Source: Lentinus brumalis
Lineage: Eukaryota; Basidiomycota; Agaricomycetes; Polyporales; Polyporaceae
Assembly: GCA_001792895.1 (NCBI GenBank)
Contig: MARA01000002.1
Span: 2,604,001 to 2,668,000 of the forward strand
Length of the DNA: 64,000 bases
Direction of reading: 5' to 3'
Part shown: one piece after another, positions 44,406 to 57,489 of the stretch
Position numbering within the stretch: the stretch's first letter is position 1
How the letters are laid out: each line of letters opens with the position of its first letter
Made by a program: the position numbers and the translations under genes
Notes under the pieces: generated by a model
The model's input: the letters and a program-made list of their open reading frames with translations, nothing else
The model's database searches: none
Told to the model about the DNA's origin: nothing

Positions 44406-44933
44406 GAGTTCTGTGGGACTTTCGTCCGAGCTGTACTTGTACCATATTTCTTGCTAGTCGTGTCGGAGCTGTGTTGGTACTGTACTTATGTCTTGCTAGT
44501 CTTGTTCGAGATGTGGATGTGTTGTACAAGCCTGTGAACTGGAATGTCATTTTCGTGCTTGTCGGAGTTCCACGGCACATATCCAGGAACACGCGTGCAC
44601 TGAGGCCTCAACGTGTTTCCCTCGAACGCCGGTGAGCTGAAGTGAGACTCCGACTCTTGCTATACGGTCGTCAAGTATCCATGTGTGATTGCGCGCGCGA
44701 CGGACATGACAGTGGATGATACTTCATATTAGTCTGTCCACCTGAATATTACAGCAATGGCGTAGTCAGAGATCGTACAATGATACGTATGCTACATCAG
44801 GAGAAGAAGTAGAGGATTGAGATGTGTGCTTCCAGCGGTTCCGGTGCCGCTGCCACGAATCGCACTTGAGAACCCAAAACGTGTAGACGATACAGAGTGG
44901 AGTCCTTTCTTCCAACTGAAATCCGACGCTTCC
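44406..44933. other. Convergent intergenic region
   Basis: About 530 bp between the acidic unknown and the transporter stop. It contains an imperfect direct duplication near 44429-44508 and otherwise nothing gene-like. Confidence 0.4.
44429..44508 (+). repeat. Imperfect tandem duplication, two units of about 36-43 nt
   Basis: Two adjacent units begin gagctgt and end with cttgctagtc followed by a gtgt/ttgt-cg sequence (44429-44464 and 44466-44508), with differences in the middle. They lie directly after the stop codon, so they sit in the 3' UTR of the acidic unknown. Probably a local slip duplication. Confidence 0.5.
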
Positions 44934-46825
44934 CTATGCAAAGTTGAGACCAGCCCGCCTCTTCGTCGACGCGATGAAGAGGCTCACAGCCCCCGTCGCG
45001 AATGCGCAGGTGCCCACAAAGATTTCTACCGCGCCATAACCCTCGCGACCAAAGACGCCGCCCATGGACGAGCCCCTGCCAGCATCAAGCAGGATGCCGG
45101 AGATGACGGGCCCCACGACAGCCGAAACGCCCTTGAAGAGGGCCGTTGAAGCGATCGCAATACCCGTGTGCTCGGGTTTGCCTTTTGCGCAATCGAAAGC
45201 GGCGTTATACCACGTAGACGAAAAGCCTCCGTTCTGCGAATATGAGGCCATGTCAATGACCGAAACATCTAAGATGAGGAAGGAGGTAGAAAGAACATAC
45301 CAGAGCACCGAAGATGATGGCGAAGAAATACAGCTGCGTTGGGGCGTATGCCAGACCCCAGAGGAGGAAGGCGACGAGACCGCTTATGACTGCGCTTGTG
45401 AACATAATCCATGGGTACGGAAATCGGTCGCTCAGATGCCCGAGCACGATCTGACCTGCGACTGCGGATGCATTGAAGACTGACAGAACGATGGTCGCTG
45501 TGAGCGGGTCGGAGAGCGCACGCGTGAAGCTGGCGATGTAGAGGGACACAGGGAAGTACGAGAATCCTTGCAGAAGGAGAGCCAACGACTGCATAACATG
45601 GAATGTCCGCAATTAGATTCCGATAGTGGGCACGACGAACGCAAGAAGCCTTACCAATCCCCAGTACAACGGGTTCTTCGTGAAACCAAGGTGAGGAGGG
45701 ATAAAACGCGGCCGTCTTTGTCCCGCATTGAACTTGGGAACGGGCAACCGAGGGCGTATTCCTAGCAGTGCAAAGGCGCAGCAGCTCGTCGAGACGATGG
45801 ACCAAATTCGAAGACCCCATCGCAAGCCCACCTTATCCAGCAACGCATTCAGCGCAAATGGGAAGACGAAACCTAGGGCGAGCATCAGCTCGAGGCTCGT
45901 TGAGCCTTATGAAGGCAACGGACGAGCGTACCGCCGACACCTCCTCCCGCGAAGATGATGCCTCCCGCGAGACCTCTGCGCGCAGAGAACCATTCCGGCA
46001 TAAGTTTGATCGTGGGAACATAGAGCAATCCGCCAGCAATGCCGAAGACAACACCCTGTAGCATGATGAGCTGCCATACCTACACACGAAAAGATCAGCT
46101 TCGACGATCGAGTGATTGGCAGAGGTGCGTACGTGCGTCGCAAAGCTCGCGCAGAAGATGGACAGGAAGTAGAGTACGAGCCCGGTCCACATGCCAAAGT
46201 TCATCCAGTCGGGATAGCGGCCGAAGAGACATGTGAGGGAGAACGCCTGTTGTACAGTTGAGTCAGCAATGACTTGAGGCAGATACCATGACCTGCATAG
46301 CTCATGAGATTTACCTCAGCATACTGAAGTGCCATGGCAATCGTGCCGACGGCAGCAATCGAGATGCTGGACGCCGTATTGAACGGTGGATGAGTCGTGT
46401 AGTAATCTGTCAGCGAAGTGGCGAATCCGGAGATCAGAAGACTTTTGTGGGCAACTTCCAGAGGCTAGAAGTCTCATGTGCGCCGTACCTTGAAAGATAC
46501 CGTAACTGACGACGCGTTGTGAGTGACACATGCTGCAAAAACGAGAGTCGTGATAGACACACCTGAAGCAGAAACCCCAAATAAACATCTCCAGCACGAA
46601 CGAGCAAAAGCAGAACGTCCATGCTCTGATTCCTCCGTCAAGTGGGGCAAGTTCCTGCACAGTGACATTGTCGTGGATTGCTCTCTGCAACGCTTCCGGC
46701 GAAGCAAGTGCGGTCAGAGGTGCACTACTAGCGGGAGTCTGCTGCCCGCTCTGCAGTTGCGACTGCGGAATGCTCGACAGCTCGAACTCCTCCAAAGAGT
46801 GACGCGGCTCAAGAACCGTTGTCAT
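44934..46825 (-). CDS. MFS monocarboxylate-transporter-like protein
   Basis: The ATG at 46823-46825 begins MTTVLEPRHSLEEFELSS. A 90-residue cytosolic N-terminus leads to the MCT motif DGGIRAWTFCFCSFVLEMFIWG and YGIFQDYYTTHPPF, then helices with AFSLTCLFGRYPDWMNFGMW, QLIMLQGVVFGIAGGLLYVP and FSARRGLAGGIIFAGGGVGG. The second half has LDKVGLRWGLRIWS, GQIVLGHLSDRFPYPW and VSAVVGPVISGILLDAGRGS. It ends STKRRAGLNFA, stop 44934-44936. The layout (12 helices, long central loop) fits fungal Mch-type MCT-like transporters of the plasma membrane; the substrate may be a carboxylate or riboflavin-like compound, not predictable. About eight introns, all splicing in frame. Confidence 0.9.
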
Positions 46826-47431
46826 ACTGGCCTTTCCCGTGTGCGGCGGATTGAGAGGGCGAGACAAGGACCCGCGAAGACGGAGCGATGACTTTGCTCG
46901 TGTCTGGAGGCGTGGTTTTATATGTCCGTCATGCGGGGTAACGCCTTCATACGGGCCTGATCGATCGAGCGAGGGGGGATCATTGCATACAAAGCTTGTT
47001 GATTTTGAGCACAAACCTTTTGCCAGCAGTGTGACGTACTCGCGACCATCGAGGCGCCCGCATTTTTAGGCTTTGGTAACCACCGTGACTGTCTGACCTA
47101 GGTAAATGTGTGTGTCAACTCCGAGAAGTGGAGGTCTGAGGCCCGCCCGCTCAAGACGAGAGAGACATCTGCGTGCGATAGAGAGCTCGCTTATGGGGAG
47201 GCCTCCATGCGTTTCCGGATCTTGACGTTGTCTCATTGGTGTTACTCAGCGCCCAGCGGATCAGACGTACGGCAAGTCAGCACCGGTCTCCAATTGCTCC
47301 AAGTGCGAGAGTTCAACGTTCAGGCCTCAGGCAGACGGTCTAGACGTCAAGTTTGCATGCATAGCAAGATGTATCCTATAGGAGGACATACTCTGGCATC
47401 GCACCTAGACGTGAGCTAAGGAAACGATTCT
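46826..47431. other. Intergenic, no gene
   Basis: About 600 bp upstream of the transporter and downstream of LYS12. No supported open frame. It should contain the transporter promoter and the LYS12 3' region. Confidence 0.45.
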
Positions 47432-49021
<1,590 letters not shown>

Positions 49022-49309
49022 GTTGGAGAGTTCTTGGGTAGGTTGAAGACAGAGGTAGACGGCGAGGATACAGAACGAAGGAGGGACGAGAGGAGACGAG
49101 CAAACCTGCGATTCTGCGAAGTCGACAGAATTGTGTTTCCTGCGCGTGACTTACGCGATCACATGAGACATTGGAGGTCGCGCGTCGCGACAGGCGACGA
49201 GGTCGCGACCTGTACACCGCTTCATAGCCTCAACTTCCGCTGGGCGAAACTATGTACTGTGCAGTCGATCTGTGGTCCTACACGTACCCATCATGACCTG
49301 CTACGAACT

Positions 49310-50600
49310 TCAACCCATCTCACCTGCCAACCTCCAGAGGTCACGCAAAACAACGACAGTCGTCCAGAAGAGCACCGACACAACAACGAGCGGGAAGCCG
49401 ATCGTCAGCAGTCGTCGGTACATTTTCGACCCTTTGGCAGCACGATTTCGCCCACGCATTGAATCTTCTATGATCTTGGCACGATCATGATTGTCTGCTC
49501 TTGCGTCGGCGCAATACTTCTTATGCACGAGATCCCTGCTCACCCAAGTGAAAGTGCGCATGTTCAGTCGCTCACCAATGTCTTGTGTGTACATGACACT
49601 CACCGCTCGAGACAGCTCTGAGAGCAATATTGTACCCGCGTGCACTTCTCACAGCACACCTTGAAGTCCCTGCATCCACTCGCTTCTCGCAATCCCTCCG
49701 GACGCACACCGAACTATCGAGTCGCAGAGCATTGCTGGAGATGTCCACAAGTATCTTGTGTGCAGCCTCGCGCCACACTGGATTGCCGGTATCGAGATTT
49801 CCGGTGCCATCCACTCGAGCCATGAAGCTCGCCTGCCGGAAACGACTGCTCATCTGCTCCGGGGCGACTTTGGAGACCAGCAGCGGACGGCGCGGGAACT
49901 GCAAGCGCAGGAGAGTTTGCATTCCTCGAGTCAGCTTCGGAATAGCGCTGCTCATTACCTGGAGGACCATGGTCAACTTGACTGTGAGACTGTTGAGGTC
50001 ATGTAGGTTGCGGGTACAGAATGCAGACATGACTCACAACCAGCATCCCAAATGGTCAGCAAGAGGTCGATGGACTCCTCAAGCGCATCGAACAGTCCCC
50101 CGATACCCAGCAAGCGACCAAAGTGTCAAGATACTCCGGCTTCCTTTCGGTCAATCCAATGGTGAAGAGCTTCAACACATCGCAATACGTCTGCTTAGCC
50201 TCCTCCGTGTCTGCACCAGCCGGCGAGCAGGAAACTTGGGCGGTAGCGATTGAGTGGCGTACCTCTTTCACTTGGGTGTCCATCTCTTCCTGGGAAGGCT
50301 GACTTCCCCCTTCCGCAACCACGGCAGTATTTGTCAAATGGCGGACACAGAAACATCTGTGCATCCAGTGGACATCGCGACGACGGAAAACCTATCAGTG
50401 GGAGATATAGTTCTGAGTGGCACACACTGACATTGCATCGAAGATCCCCGCCTCGACAAACCGTCACCTCTGCCACACTGCACTCTGTGGCTGCACGGAC
50501 TCGGTCTTCAGATGTCCGATAATATGGGGGCCATCCCACAAGGTGTCGCCCTCAACTGACTCGCCGGTGAAGCCCCTTATCTTGAGAGCCCGAGGTATGT
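49310..50600 (-). pseudogene. Truncated paralogue of the MYND-membrane protein
   Basis: Clearly related to the intact gene at 51141-53363 but reduced. Matching blocks: RALKIRGFTGESVEGDTLWD near 50590, an AGIFDAM block preceded by an in-frame TGA at 50464-50466, CFCVRHLTNTAVVAEGGS, then directly DTEEAKQTYCDVLKLFTIG. The whole central third of the paralogue is missing and its N-terminal block (ERILAQEPERTARWQ) is not found. The C-terminal part persists: ARVDGTGNLDTGNPVWREAA, the MYND cysteines CVRRDC and CCEKCTRVQYCSQSC, then HKKYC after an intron and a membrane segment FPLVVVSVLFWTTVVVL, stop 49310-49312. Two further one-base slips (C5 at 50097-50101, CCC at 49668-49670) resemble the homopolymer errors seen elsewhere, so the internal loss and the TGA are the real evidence for decay. 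A shortened, still expressed gene cannot be excluded. Confidence 0.65.
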
Positions 50601-51140
50601 AGGTGGAGGTAGACCCAGAGGTGAACACCAGGGGACTTGGGACTCGGCATGGACTTCTCTATTGTTCGGCATTTGGAAAGTACGTCCCAGGAGACCTTGT
50701 CTGGCTCGTCGGGATGATCTGAATGGTTAATTCGCAGCGAATCATGATTGAGAAGAACCTTGATAAGGCTCCTTCCCACCCCAGTACTTCGGGTTGAATC
50801 TCTGCGACGGGAGGTATAAGTAGTTACTAGTACTTACTCGCTGAACGCTTGCCCTCCGAAATCATCCCTGCTGCGCTGTCGGGCGTGCATAAGCACCGTG
50901 CTTCTCTCCTTGCGGTGCACGAAGGTACTGTACTTATATGAGGGTATCTAGCGGCATCATCGTGAGCAGGAGATATTGTCGGTAAGCGAGGTAAAACCTC
51001 GTCCCTGTACATGTGCAAACCTTTTAGATTGGACAGCTGCAGGACCTCGAAAGTCAGGTTCCCAGACATCTTGTTCCAAATCTATTGAGCGAGTCGTACT
51101 ACATGGTACATATACTTATGACACATTTGCCAGTTCACGG
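50601..51140. other. Region between the two MYND paralogues
   Basis: About 540 bp. An open frame at 50827-51069 minus (starts MSGNLTFEVLQLSNL) has no counterpart in the intact paralogue and no motif. It may be a replaced 5' end of the truncated copy or noncoding. Confidence 0.3.
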
Positions 51141-53363
51141 CTACTCAGGAGTCAGAATCAAGCTGGCGGTTCGCCAGACCAGGCCGCCAACCAGACTCCA
51201 GATACCGTGAAGCACGATATACGACACCCAGAGCACAAGCACGAGCACAACGCTGAGGATACAGTAGGCCACAAATTGCCGATTCCTGATCTCCCTGTTG
51301 GTTGCCTGAACACCAGGGTCTGGCTCTACGTTAAGATCATTTTTGACTGCGCCAGAACAGGCCCGCCCATGTGCCTTGTCGCTATGCTCGCACCAGTGTG
51401 TATATCAGCTATCAAATGTGGTGATTGAAAAGGAGGTACGCACCTATCCAGACACCATTGCGAGCAAAACTGCGCCTCACACTTCTTACAACTCACCTTC
51501 CTCCAGACCTCCATACGGTCGCCGCAGTCCGACCGGGAGCATGGCGTAGTGCCAGCTCCATCCGCCCCAATGGCCTCTGTCAGCTTCCCAAGCATCTCCA
51601 AGGCAGCCTGCCGCCATATCGGGTTACCAGGATCCAAGTCGCCCGTGGCCTCGATACGTGACATGAAGTTGGTCTGCTGAGCCATTGGATCCTCGCGAAT
51701 CTCTATGTGAGAGACTGCAAGGCCCGAGGCAAGATGTGGACGAGGGAATTGAGCGCGAAGAAGGCCTTGACTCTGCTGACTAGTTCTGGGAATCACGTCG
51801 TCGACAAGTATCATCAGTATAAATGTGAACGTCACTGCGCAAAACAGGTCAGTTGGAGAAAGTGACGCAAAAACAGGCAGCTATAACATACTTGGACCGC
51901 CGATTATCTTCACCAGGTAATCCACTGATGTGTCCAGAGCCTCGAAAAGCCCGCATGCGGCCCACCCAGTCGCCAATGCGTCAGCGAACTCTGGACCTTC
52001 CTTGGCGATAGATCCCGTCAAACCGGAGAAGACTTCGAGTGCGTCCAGATACGCTTCTTGGGCCTCATCTGTGTCTTTCTCGGCAGCACGACGCAAGACC
52101 TTCACAGCTTCTGCCCAGATATCGGCAGACTTGAACATTGCCCGAGGTAGCGCAAGGTACTCTTTCTTCGAGGGAACGAGGAGAGAGCGCAAGAAGTGCA
52201 ACTCGAGAGATTGCTCGTTAAGAGTCATATCGGAGACCTGTAGATGTCAGGAGACAATGGCATCCGCGGCTTGTTGCGGGGTGCGCCTCTTAGGGGTTGA
52301 TCCAGCCTCCTTGCTTGCACCTAGTATGATGCGGGGAAGAAGTGCGCGCATTGGTGGGAGCGGATGCGATTCGAGGTATCGTGACCAATGTGGAGGTGTG
52401 TGAGGCTCACTTAGCAAGGCAACGAGGAAGCCAGAATTGAGCTGGACGTCCTGCCGCGCCGTCGCGTATATCCAATTACGGAAACACACCGCGAAGGTGA
52501 GATCTGACGGTCTCAGGTACTCCCTATGGAAGATGAGCATATATATCAAGACTATTGATGATGTGACATCCTGATCTACACACCCTAAGAATGACGGGTC
52601 CAGCACCGTCAACCGTATCGGCACTTGGGCAAGCATCGCCCGCTCGACTACACCCCTCTGATCGGCTTCCAAGCAATACATGGGTTGCGTCCATATCTAC
52701 CGGATAGCACATTAGAACCTCGCGAAGTAATGGCCACATGGTCGTAACTCACCCGTTGCATCATGGGCGACCAATGTTTCCGCAGGTCTTCAATCATCCG
52801 ATGTTCGGTCGGCGTGACCGTATTACCACAGAAGAGTACCGCGGCACAGATCACTTGGAAGGGCATAAACCATGGAGAATACATATGCTATCACTCCGTT
52901 CGTCAACGAAGGGGGCGTCGTAGAAGACCGAGGTTGCGTACCTGCTTAGCCTCCTTCTCTGCCTCTGCTTGTGAAACAGAATTGCCGTCTTTGACGAGTG
53001 CAGTGCCGTGGGCGTTGAGAACGCAGAAACATCTTCACGATTGTTCGCGAAGCACCGCAAATGAGTGAGCGAACATCTTGCATATATGGTGACATACACG
53101 TACAGGGCATCGTAGACACCAGCGTTCACAAGCCTCGTCCAAACCTCACTCTTGGGGTTTTGAGCCTCATTCTTGAGATGCATAATTATGTGAGGCATGT
53201 CCCACATGGTGTCGCCGTCGATTGTCTCGTTATCGAACCCGACGATAGTAAGGGCGCGGACCGTTCTTCGAGCATCCGTCTTGACGAGTGTTTGCCACCG
53301 CGCCGTGCGTTCCGGCTCCTGGGCGAGAATGCGCTCGACGTCCAGCTTCTTTGTCCGTGCCAT
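51141..53363 (-). CDS. MYND-type zinc-finger protein with C-terminal membrane segment, unknown function
   Basis: The ATG at 53361-53363 begins MARTKKLDVERILAQEPERT. A helical N-terminal region (VRALTIVGFDNETIDGDTMW, IIMHLKNEAQNPKSEVWTRL, CFCVLNAHGTALVKDGNS) and a long central region (MYSPWFMPFQVICAAVLFCG, REYLRPSDLTFAVCFRNWIY, LNEQSLELHFLRSLLVPSKK) precede the MYND-like finger: CSRSDC, CKKCEAQFCSQWC, then across an intron HSDKAHGRAC, giving the expected Cys/His spacing. After the finger come about 60 residues with a strong hydrophobic segment FVAYCILSVVLVLVLWVSYI; stop 51141-51143. MYND fingers bind proline-rich peptides; the membrane tail would place this one on an internal membrane. I know no characterised member. 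About eight introns, no frame defects. Next to a decayed tandem copy. Confidence 0.75.
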
Positions 53364-53595
53364 TCAAGCGTAGTGTCCTAGAATTGGTGGTGTGAACGGG
53401 ATGATCGAGGGCTGAAGAACGTGAGTGCATAGAGCCTCGAGGTCGGGCTATATAGGCGCGACATGATGGTTGGTCGCACAGGTAGCGCTGCAGCCCGCGA
53501 AGTACGGAACCCTGAAGCGCCTACTTATCTACATACGACCACCTGCTCATGCCGTGCTCATTTCGCGAAGAACTTCTGGATAGCTGGTGAAGGCA

Positions 53596-56211
53596 ATGGA
53601 TGTTGCGCTGCTTGGGGATCCAAAGGCCCTCGTGCCTGCTGCGGTTCAAGCAAACAAGGAGCACCAGTACGCGCTGAAGGTCTATACAGATCGCTTGGAG
53701 ACAGAACTAAACCATTTGGACAAGCTGTTGGTGAGTGAGCGTCGTCATTTCCGTATGAGACGAGATCTCACTGTTTCTGCCTTCAGACCGCTGCTGAAGT
53801 CTCAGAGGATGAGGAGGATGAGGAGCAGACTCCGAACGGCGGTGGCATAACAATCCCTGGTGCAGTTAGACCGCGGGGACCGTTCTCGCTGGGCCAAGTA
53901 CTAAACGAGGTGCGCTTCGCTCATGACTCTTTTGGTTTCGTGCCAATGATTGCGAAAGGATTCTCCATTCTACGACGACGCTATGAGACGGCAGACATAC
54001 CAGGAGTTGGTCGAGTCACATCCGAGTGTGTACCCTCTATCCAGTACATGTAACCCGATTCTAACCTCATTTCATGCAGTGAAGGCCCAGGAACTCGACG
54101 CCTTGACCGATGCGGTACGCTCTGAGAACTTTCGTTTGCACGCGCTGGATGCACAAGCTCGGTAGGCAGTCCCAGCAGGCCCGTCCATGTGATGTCTGAC
54201 CAAACTTCTACGAAAGCGGCCTTCCTCCTTTCATGCCGGGGGTTGGCCAGCCGGTACCCGACTTTACTCTGAACAAGGAAGGGATCGATTGGGAGCGTGT
54301 GGCCCAGAAGGCGAGTACCCCATCTTTCCCTTGGCATGCGTCTGACAGGGTCTCCAGGTTACTCTGGCTAGCACCACGGTGCAGCGAACAGCTAAAGAAT
54401 GTGAGATACGCTGGCTGGGCGAGCGCCATCCGCAATTCAATAACTCGCAGTGGACACAGCCAGAGATCGCAAAGGTCAAGCAATTGGTCGCTACAGCTAA
54501 TGAAGGCGAAGTCGACTGGGTGGAGATCGCGAAGAGGCTTGGTGTGCGTGCTCCCTGCTCAAGTTGCTCCGACTCACGGATTCTCAACTCACCACTCACC
54601 GACAGACCGGACGTACACCGGTCGATTGCTTTCGAAACGCTATCGTCAGAAAGGCTCACACTTGGACGGCGGAGGCAGACGAACGTCTCCTTAAAGCTGT
54701 GAAGATTTACGGCACAGGAAGCTGGGGGCTCGGTATGTTGACCCACTCACAGGCTCGCTCTGCTGTTCATCTATCCTCTCCTATAGTAGCGAGAATGGTA
54801 TCCGAGGACGCTACCGCAGCGCAGTGCCAGAACCGCTACACGCGTTCCCTCGACCCTGAGCTCAGCCGAGGTCCCTGGACTGCCGAAGAAGACGAGCAGT
54901 TGCGTCGCGCGGTCGATACATTCGGAAAGACGTGGATCGACGTTTGTCAGTACGTGGCTGGGCGCAACAGTGAACAATGTCGCGACCGCTACCAGGAGTA
55001 TCTTAATCCGACCCTGGCCCGAGGCAGATGGACGCAAGAGCAAGATGCAGCGCTTCTGCAGGCCGTGAGGCAGGTCGGTGAAGGCAAGTGGAAGGAAGTC
55101 AGCAAGGTTCTGAACATCGGCCGAACGGACAACATGGTAACATCTCTCACCTTCTGGCTTGTGGTTGGTTCTGACTTGGACCTCCCAGTGTCGTGCACGG
55201 TATAATCTTCTCATGAAGCGCAAAGCCCAAGGGGCGACGGCTTCGCCGGATCCCGAGGTTCACCCCGACAGTCGCGAATCCTCGCAGGCTCCCTCTACCT
55301 CGAAACGTCTGCCATCTCGACGCGCTGTGCCTCCTCCGACCATAGGAGAAATTCTCATCCTTCACCCCGAATCATATCGACCCCGCGCATCCACTAGTAC
55401 CCCGGTTGCGACTCCTGCCCCGACGCACACACCAGCACCAGCACCACCCACGCCAGCACCCATACCAGCACTCTCGCCAGCACCGGCACCCACCCCGACA
55501 TCCCCGCCAACGTCAGTGACCGCGGCCTCAAGACCAAAGCCCAAACCAAAGCCGCGCCGTCAGCAAACTGTCGTTACCGAAACTGCTTTCGGCTCAACTC
55601 CGCCAACGGATGAAGCTGCGACTGCGACCCACACTCCGACCGCAGAGGCAGAAATGATACCTTCTCAGTCTGCGGAGCAGGACTCTGTGCCAACTGGGTC
55701 CAAACGGACTGCTTCCAACGAAGCCGAAGGTCTGCATCCGAGCAAACGCCCACGACGCGAGAGTTCCACTCCCGGTGTGCAGGTTCCCGGCGCCGATGGG
55801 GGACAAGTGCAGGAGTCCGATCCTGTGACGTCCCAGCGCGAGAGCGCAGCCGAAGTCGAAGTTCCCCACCCTGAGTCAGTAAGGAGAGGCAATGAGGAAG
55901 AGGAGCCTGAGCCCGTCGATGAAGGCATGTCTGTGAACCTCCCTACGACGAGAGGAAGAGGAAGAGGTCGGGGAAGAGGCCGCGGGCGGGGTCGGGGTCG
56001 GGGTCGACCTCCCGGACGTAAAGCTACGCAAGCCCAAGACTCCGCGGAAGGACCGTCCGACTCTCCCAATAGACAGGCAGCCTCGGATCTTCCGCAAGGT
56101 CCCTCTGCTTCGAGGACGGGCGCCCCTGCTCCGACCAGGAGACAGCCGCGTCGAGCCGCGCACAAGTCACAAGCATCTACATCTGCGCAAGAGATGGAAG
56201 TTGACCCATAG
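53596..56211 (+). CDS. Multi-repeat Myb protein, SNAPC4-like
   Basis: The ATG at 53596 begins MDVALLGDPKALVPAAVQAN (the frame extends 3 codons upstream without ATG). After an acidic N-terminus and FMPGVGQPVPDFTLNKEGID there are four or five Myb units: IRWLGERHPQFNNSQWTQ with VDWVEIAKRLGTGRTPVDCF, HTWTAEADERLLKAVKIYG, RGPWTAEEDEQLRRAVDTFG ending NSEQCRDRYQEYLNP, and RGRWTQEQDAALLQAVRQVG followed by IGRTDNMCRARY. This spacing matches SNAPC4, the DNA-binding subunit of the snRNA-activating complex used by RNA polymerases II and III. The C-terminal 340 residues are low complexity: a PAPTPAP tract, then an (RG)n run near 55949-56010. Stop TAG 56209-56211. A general Myb regulator is the alternative reading. 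Divergent from the intact MYND gene. Confidence 0.82.
55949..56012 (+). repeat. Short-period repeat encoding an Arg-Gly tract
   Basis: A 6-nt period (gga/ggt-aga/cgg type) encodes about twelve consecutive Arg-Gly pairs inside the Myb gene. It is in frame, probably variable in length between strains, and could act as an RNA-binding RG region. Confidence 0.6.
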
Positions 56212-56314
56212 CACGCCCTCACTAGCATAGTTTGATCATGAGAGCAACAAGATAGCATTGTCATAGCGTCTCGGGGAGGTATCGAATGTACAAACAATTC
56301 CGAGCAACAGCCAG

Positions 56315-57299
56315 CTATGAGAGCTTCCAGCGTTTCCTCGGATGCGTAGTGGCCTCCCAGTTCACGGCCGCTCCCAAAATCTCTGCGTCTTCGGCGGTGT
56401 TGTCTTCAGTGGCGGTGAGCAGGTTCTTCAACGATTCTTGCACAAGCGCGGCGTTCTCCAGTTTCTTCTCCAGAGACGGCAGCGCCGCCTTCTTTTGCGG
56501 GGATATCTGGGCGCAGAGGATGAGGGTGAGAGACATCTTGAGATAAGATTTGAAACGTACCGGTGTCCTGAGGTATGTATGCTTCGGAGGTAGTGGTGGT
56601 ACATAGTGCGGAAGCGGTCGCAGTGTCACGGGAATTGTTGGTGGTACTCCCTCGTCGTCTGAGCTCAGCAGCTCGGGAGAGGGTGACCGGGACGGCGGCG
56701 GGAGTAATTGAATCGAACCGTGGTCTGGCAATGCAGGACGGTCATGAGAAATTGGCTGACAGGCATCCAAGAGGGGCACATACCTCGTTTACGTTTGCGC
56801 GACTTCTTGCTGAGACGGTACATCTCGCTCGTCTCGAGGTTATAGTCGTCCGACGCGGCCAACATATCCGTAACCACTGGCTTGGCACGATTCGCGAGGG
56901 CCGCGTACTCATGCGCGCGTTCATACAGCTGTTCTACGACTGGACAAGCGTCATACTATGACCCCAACCTCGACGCGGTGGCTGGGACGTACAAGCAGCA
57001 ACTTCCAACTCCAACCGCCTGACCGCGCCAGTCTCGGCCGACTCGAAACCGACGCTCCGCATCTCCGCAGATATCAAGCGTTGCATTGCATGCGAGGCGA
57101 GCTGAGCAGATACTCCGGGGATTTCAGGTGCGGTTGGAGGTCCGCCTTGAGGGTGGTTACCGGCAGGATCGTACGCGTAGCCTTGAGCTCCTGGACGCGA
57201 TGAATACGCTGGATAGTATGCCGCAGAGTAGCCATAGTTTGCCGCAGAATACGGCTGGTAGCCCTGCGTCTGTGTGTGCTGAGGATAGTGGTGGGCCAT
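56315..57299 (-). CDS. TAF8: TFIID subunit TAF8
   Basis: The ATG at 57297-57299 begins MAHHYPQHTQTQGYQPYSAA, a Tyr/Gln/Pro-rich lead-in. The histone-fold follows: AQLASHAMQRLISAEMRSVG, ESAETGAVRRLELEVAAF, VEQLYERAHEYAALANRAKP and SDDYNLETSEMYRLSKKSRK. After a linker with TLRPLPHYVPPLPPKHTYLR comes the TAF8 C-terminal region containing the HTYLRTP motif, then LEKKLENAALVQESLKNLLT and the end KRWKLS with stop 56315-56317. It dimerises with TAF10 and helps assemble TFIID in the nucleus. The histone fold is split by an intron at 56943-56990, which joins AAF to VEQLYE in phase. Convergent with the Myb gene, 103 bp between stops. Confidence 0.88.
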
Positions 57300-57489
57300 G
57301 ACGGCGGCGGACAAGGAGATGGCAGGTACAGCCGCTCGTCTCGCGATCCTTCCGGTAATCTCGGCACCTTGCACACTTGTATGTATAAGAGTCACTCACG
57401 CCTGTCCCGCCATCTCGTCCTTATTTATAATCACGGTACCTGCGGACTGTACTTATAGCCAGCTTGCTGCCGCCTTGCCTTCCCAACTT
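57300..57489. promoter_or_regulatory. Bidirectional promoter TAF8 / riboflavin kinase
   Basis: The start codons of TAF8 (minus) and riboflavin kinase (plus) are 190 bp apart, so this segment must contain both promoters. No clear TATA element was seen. Confidence 0.5.
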
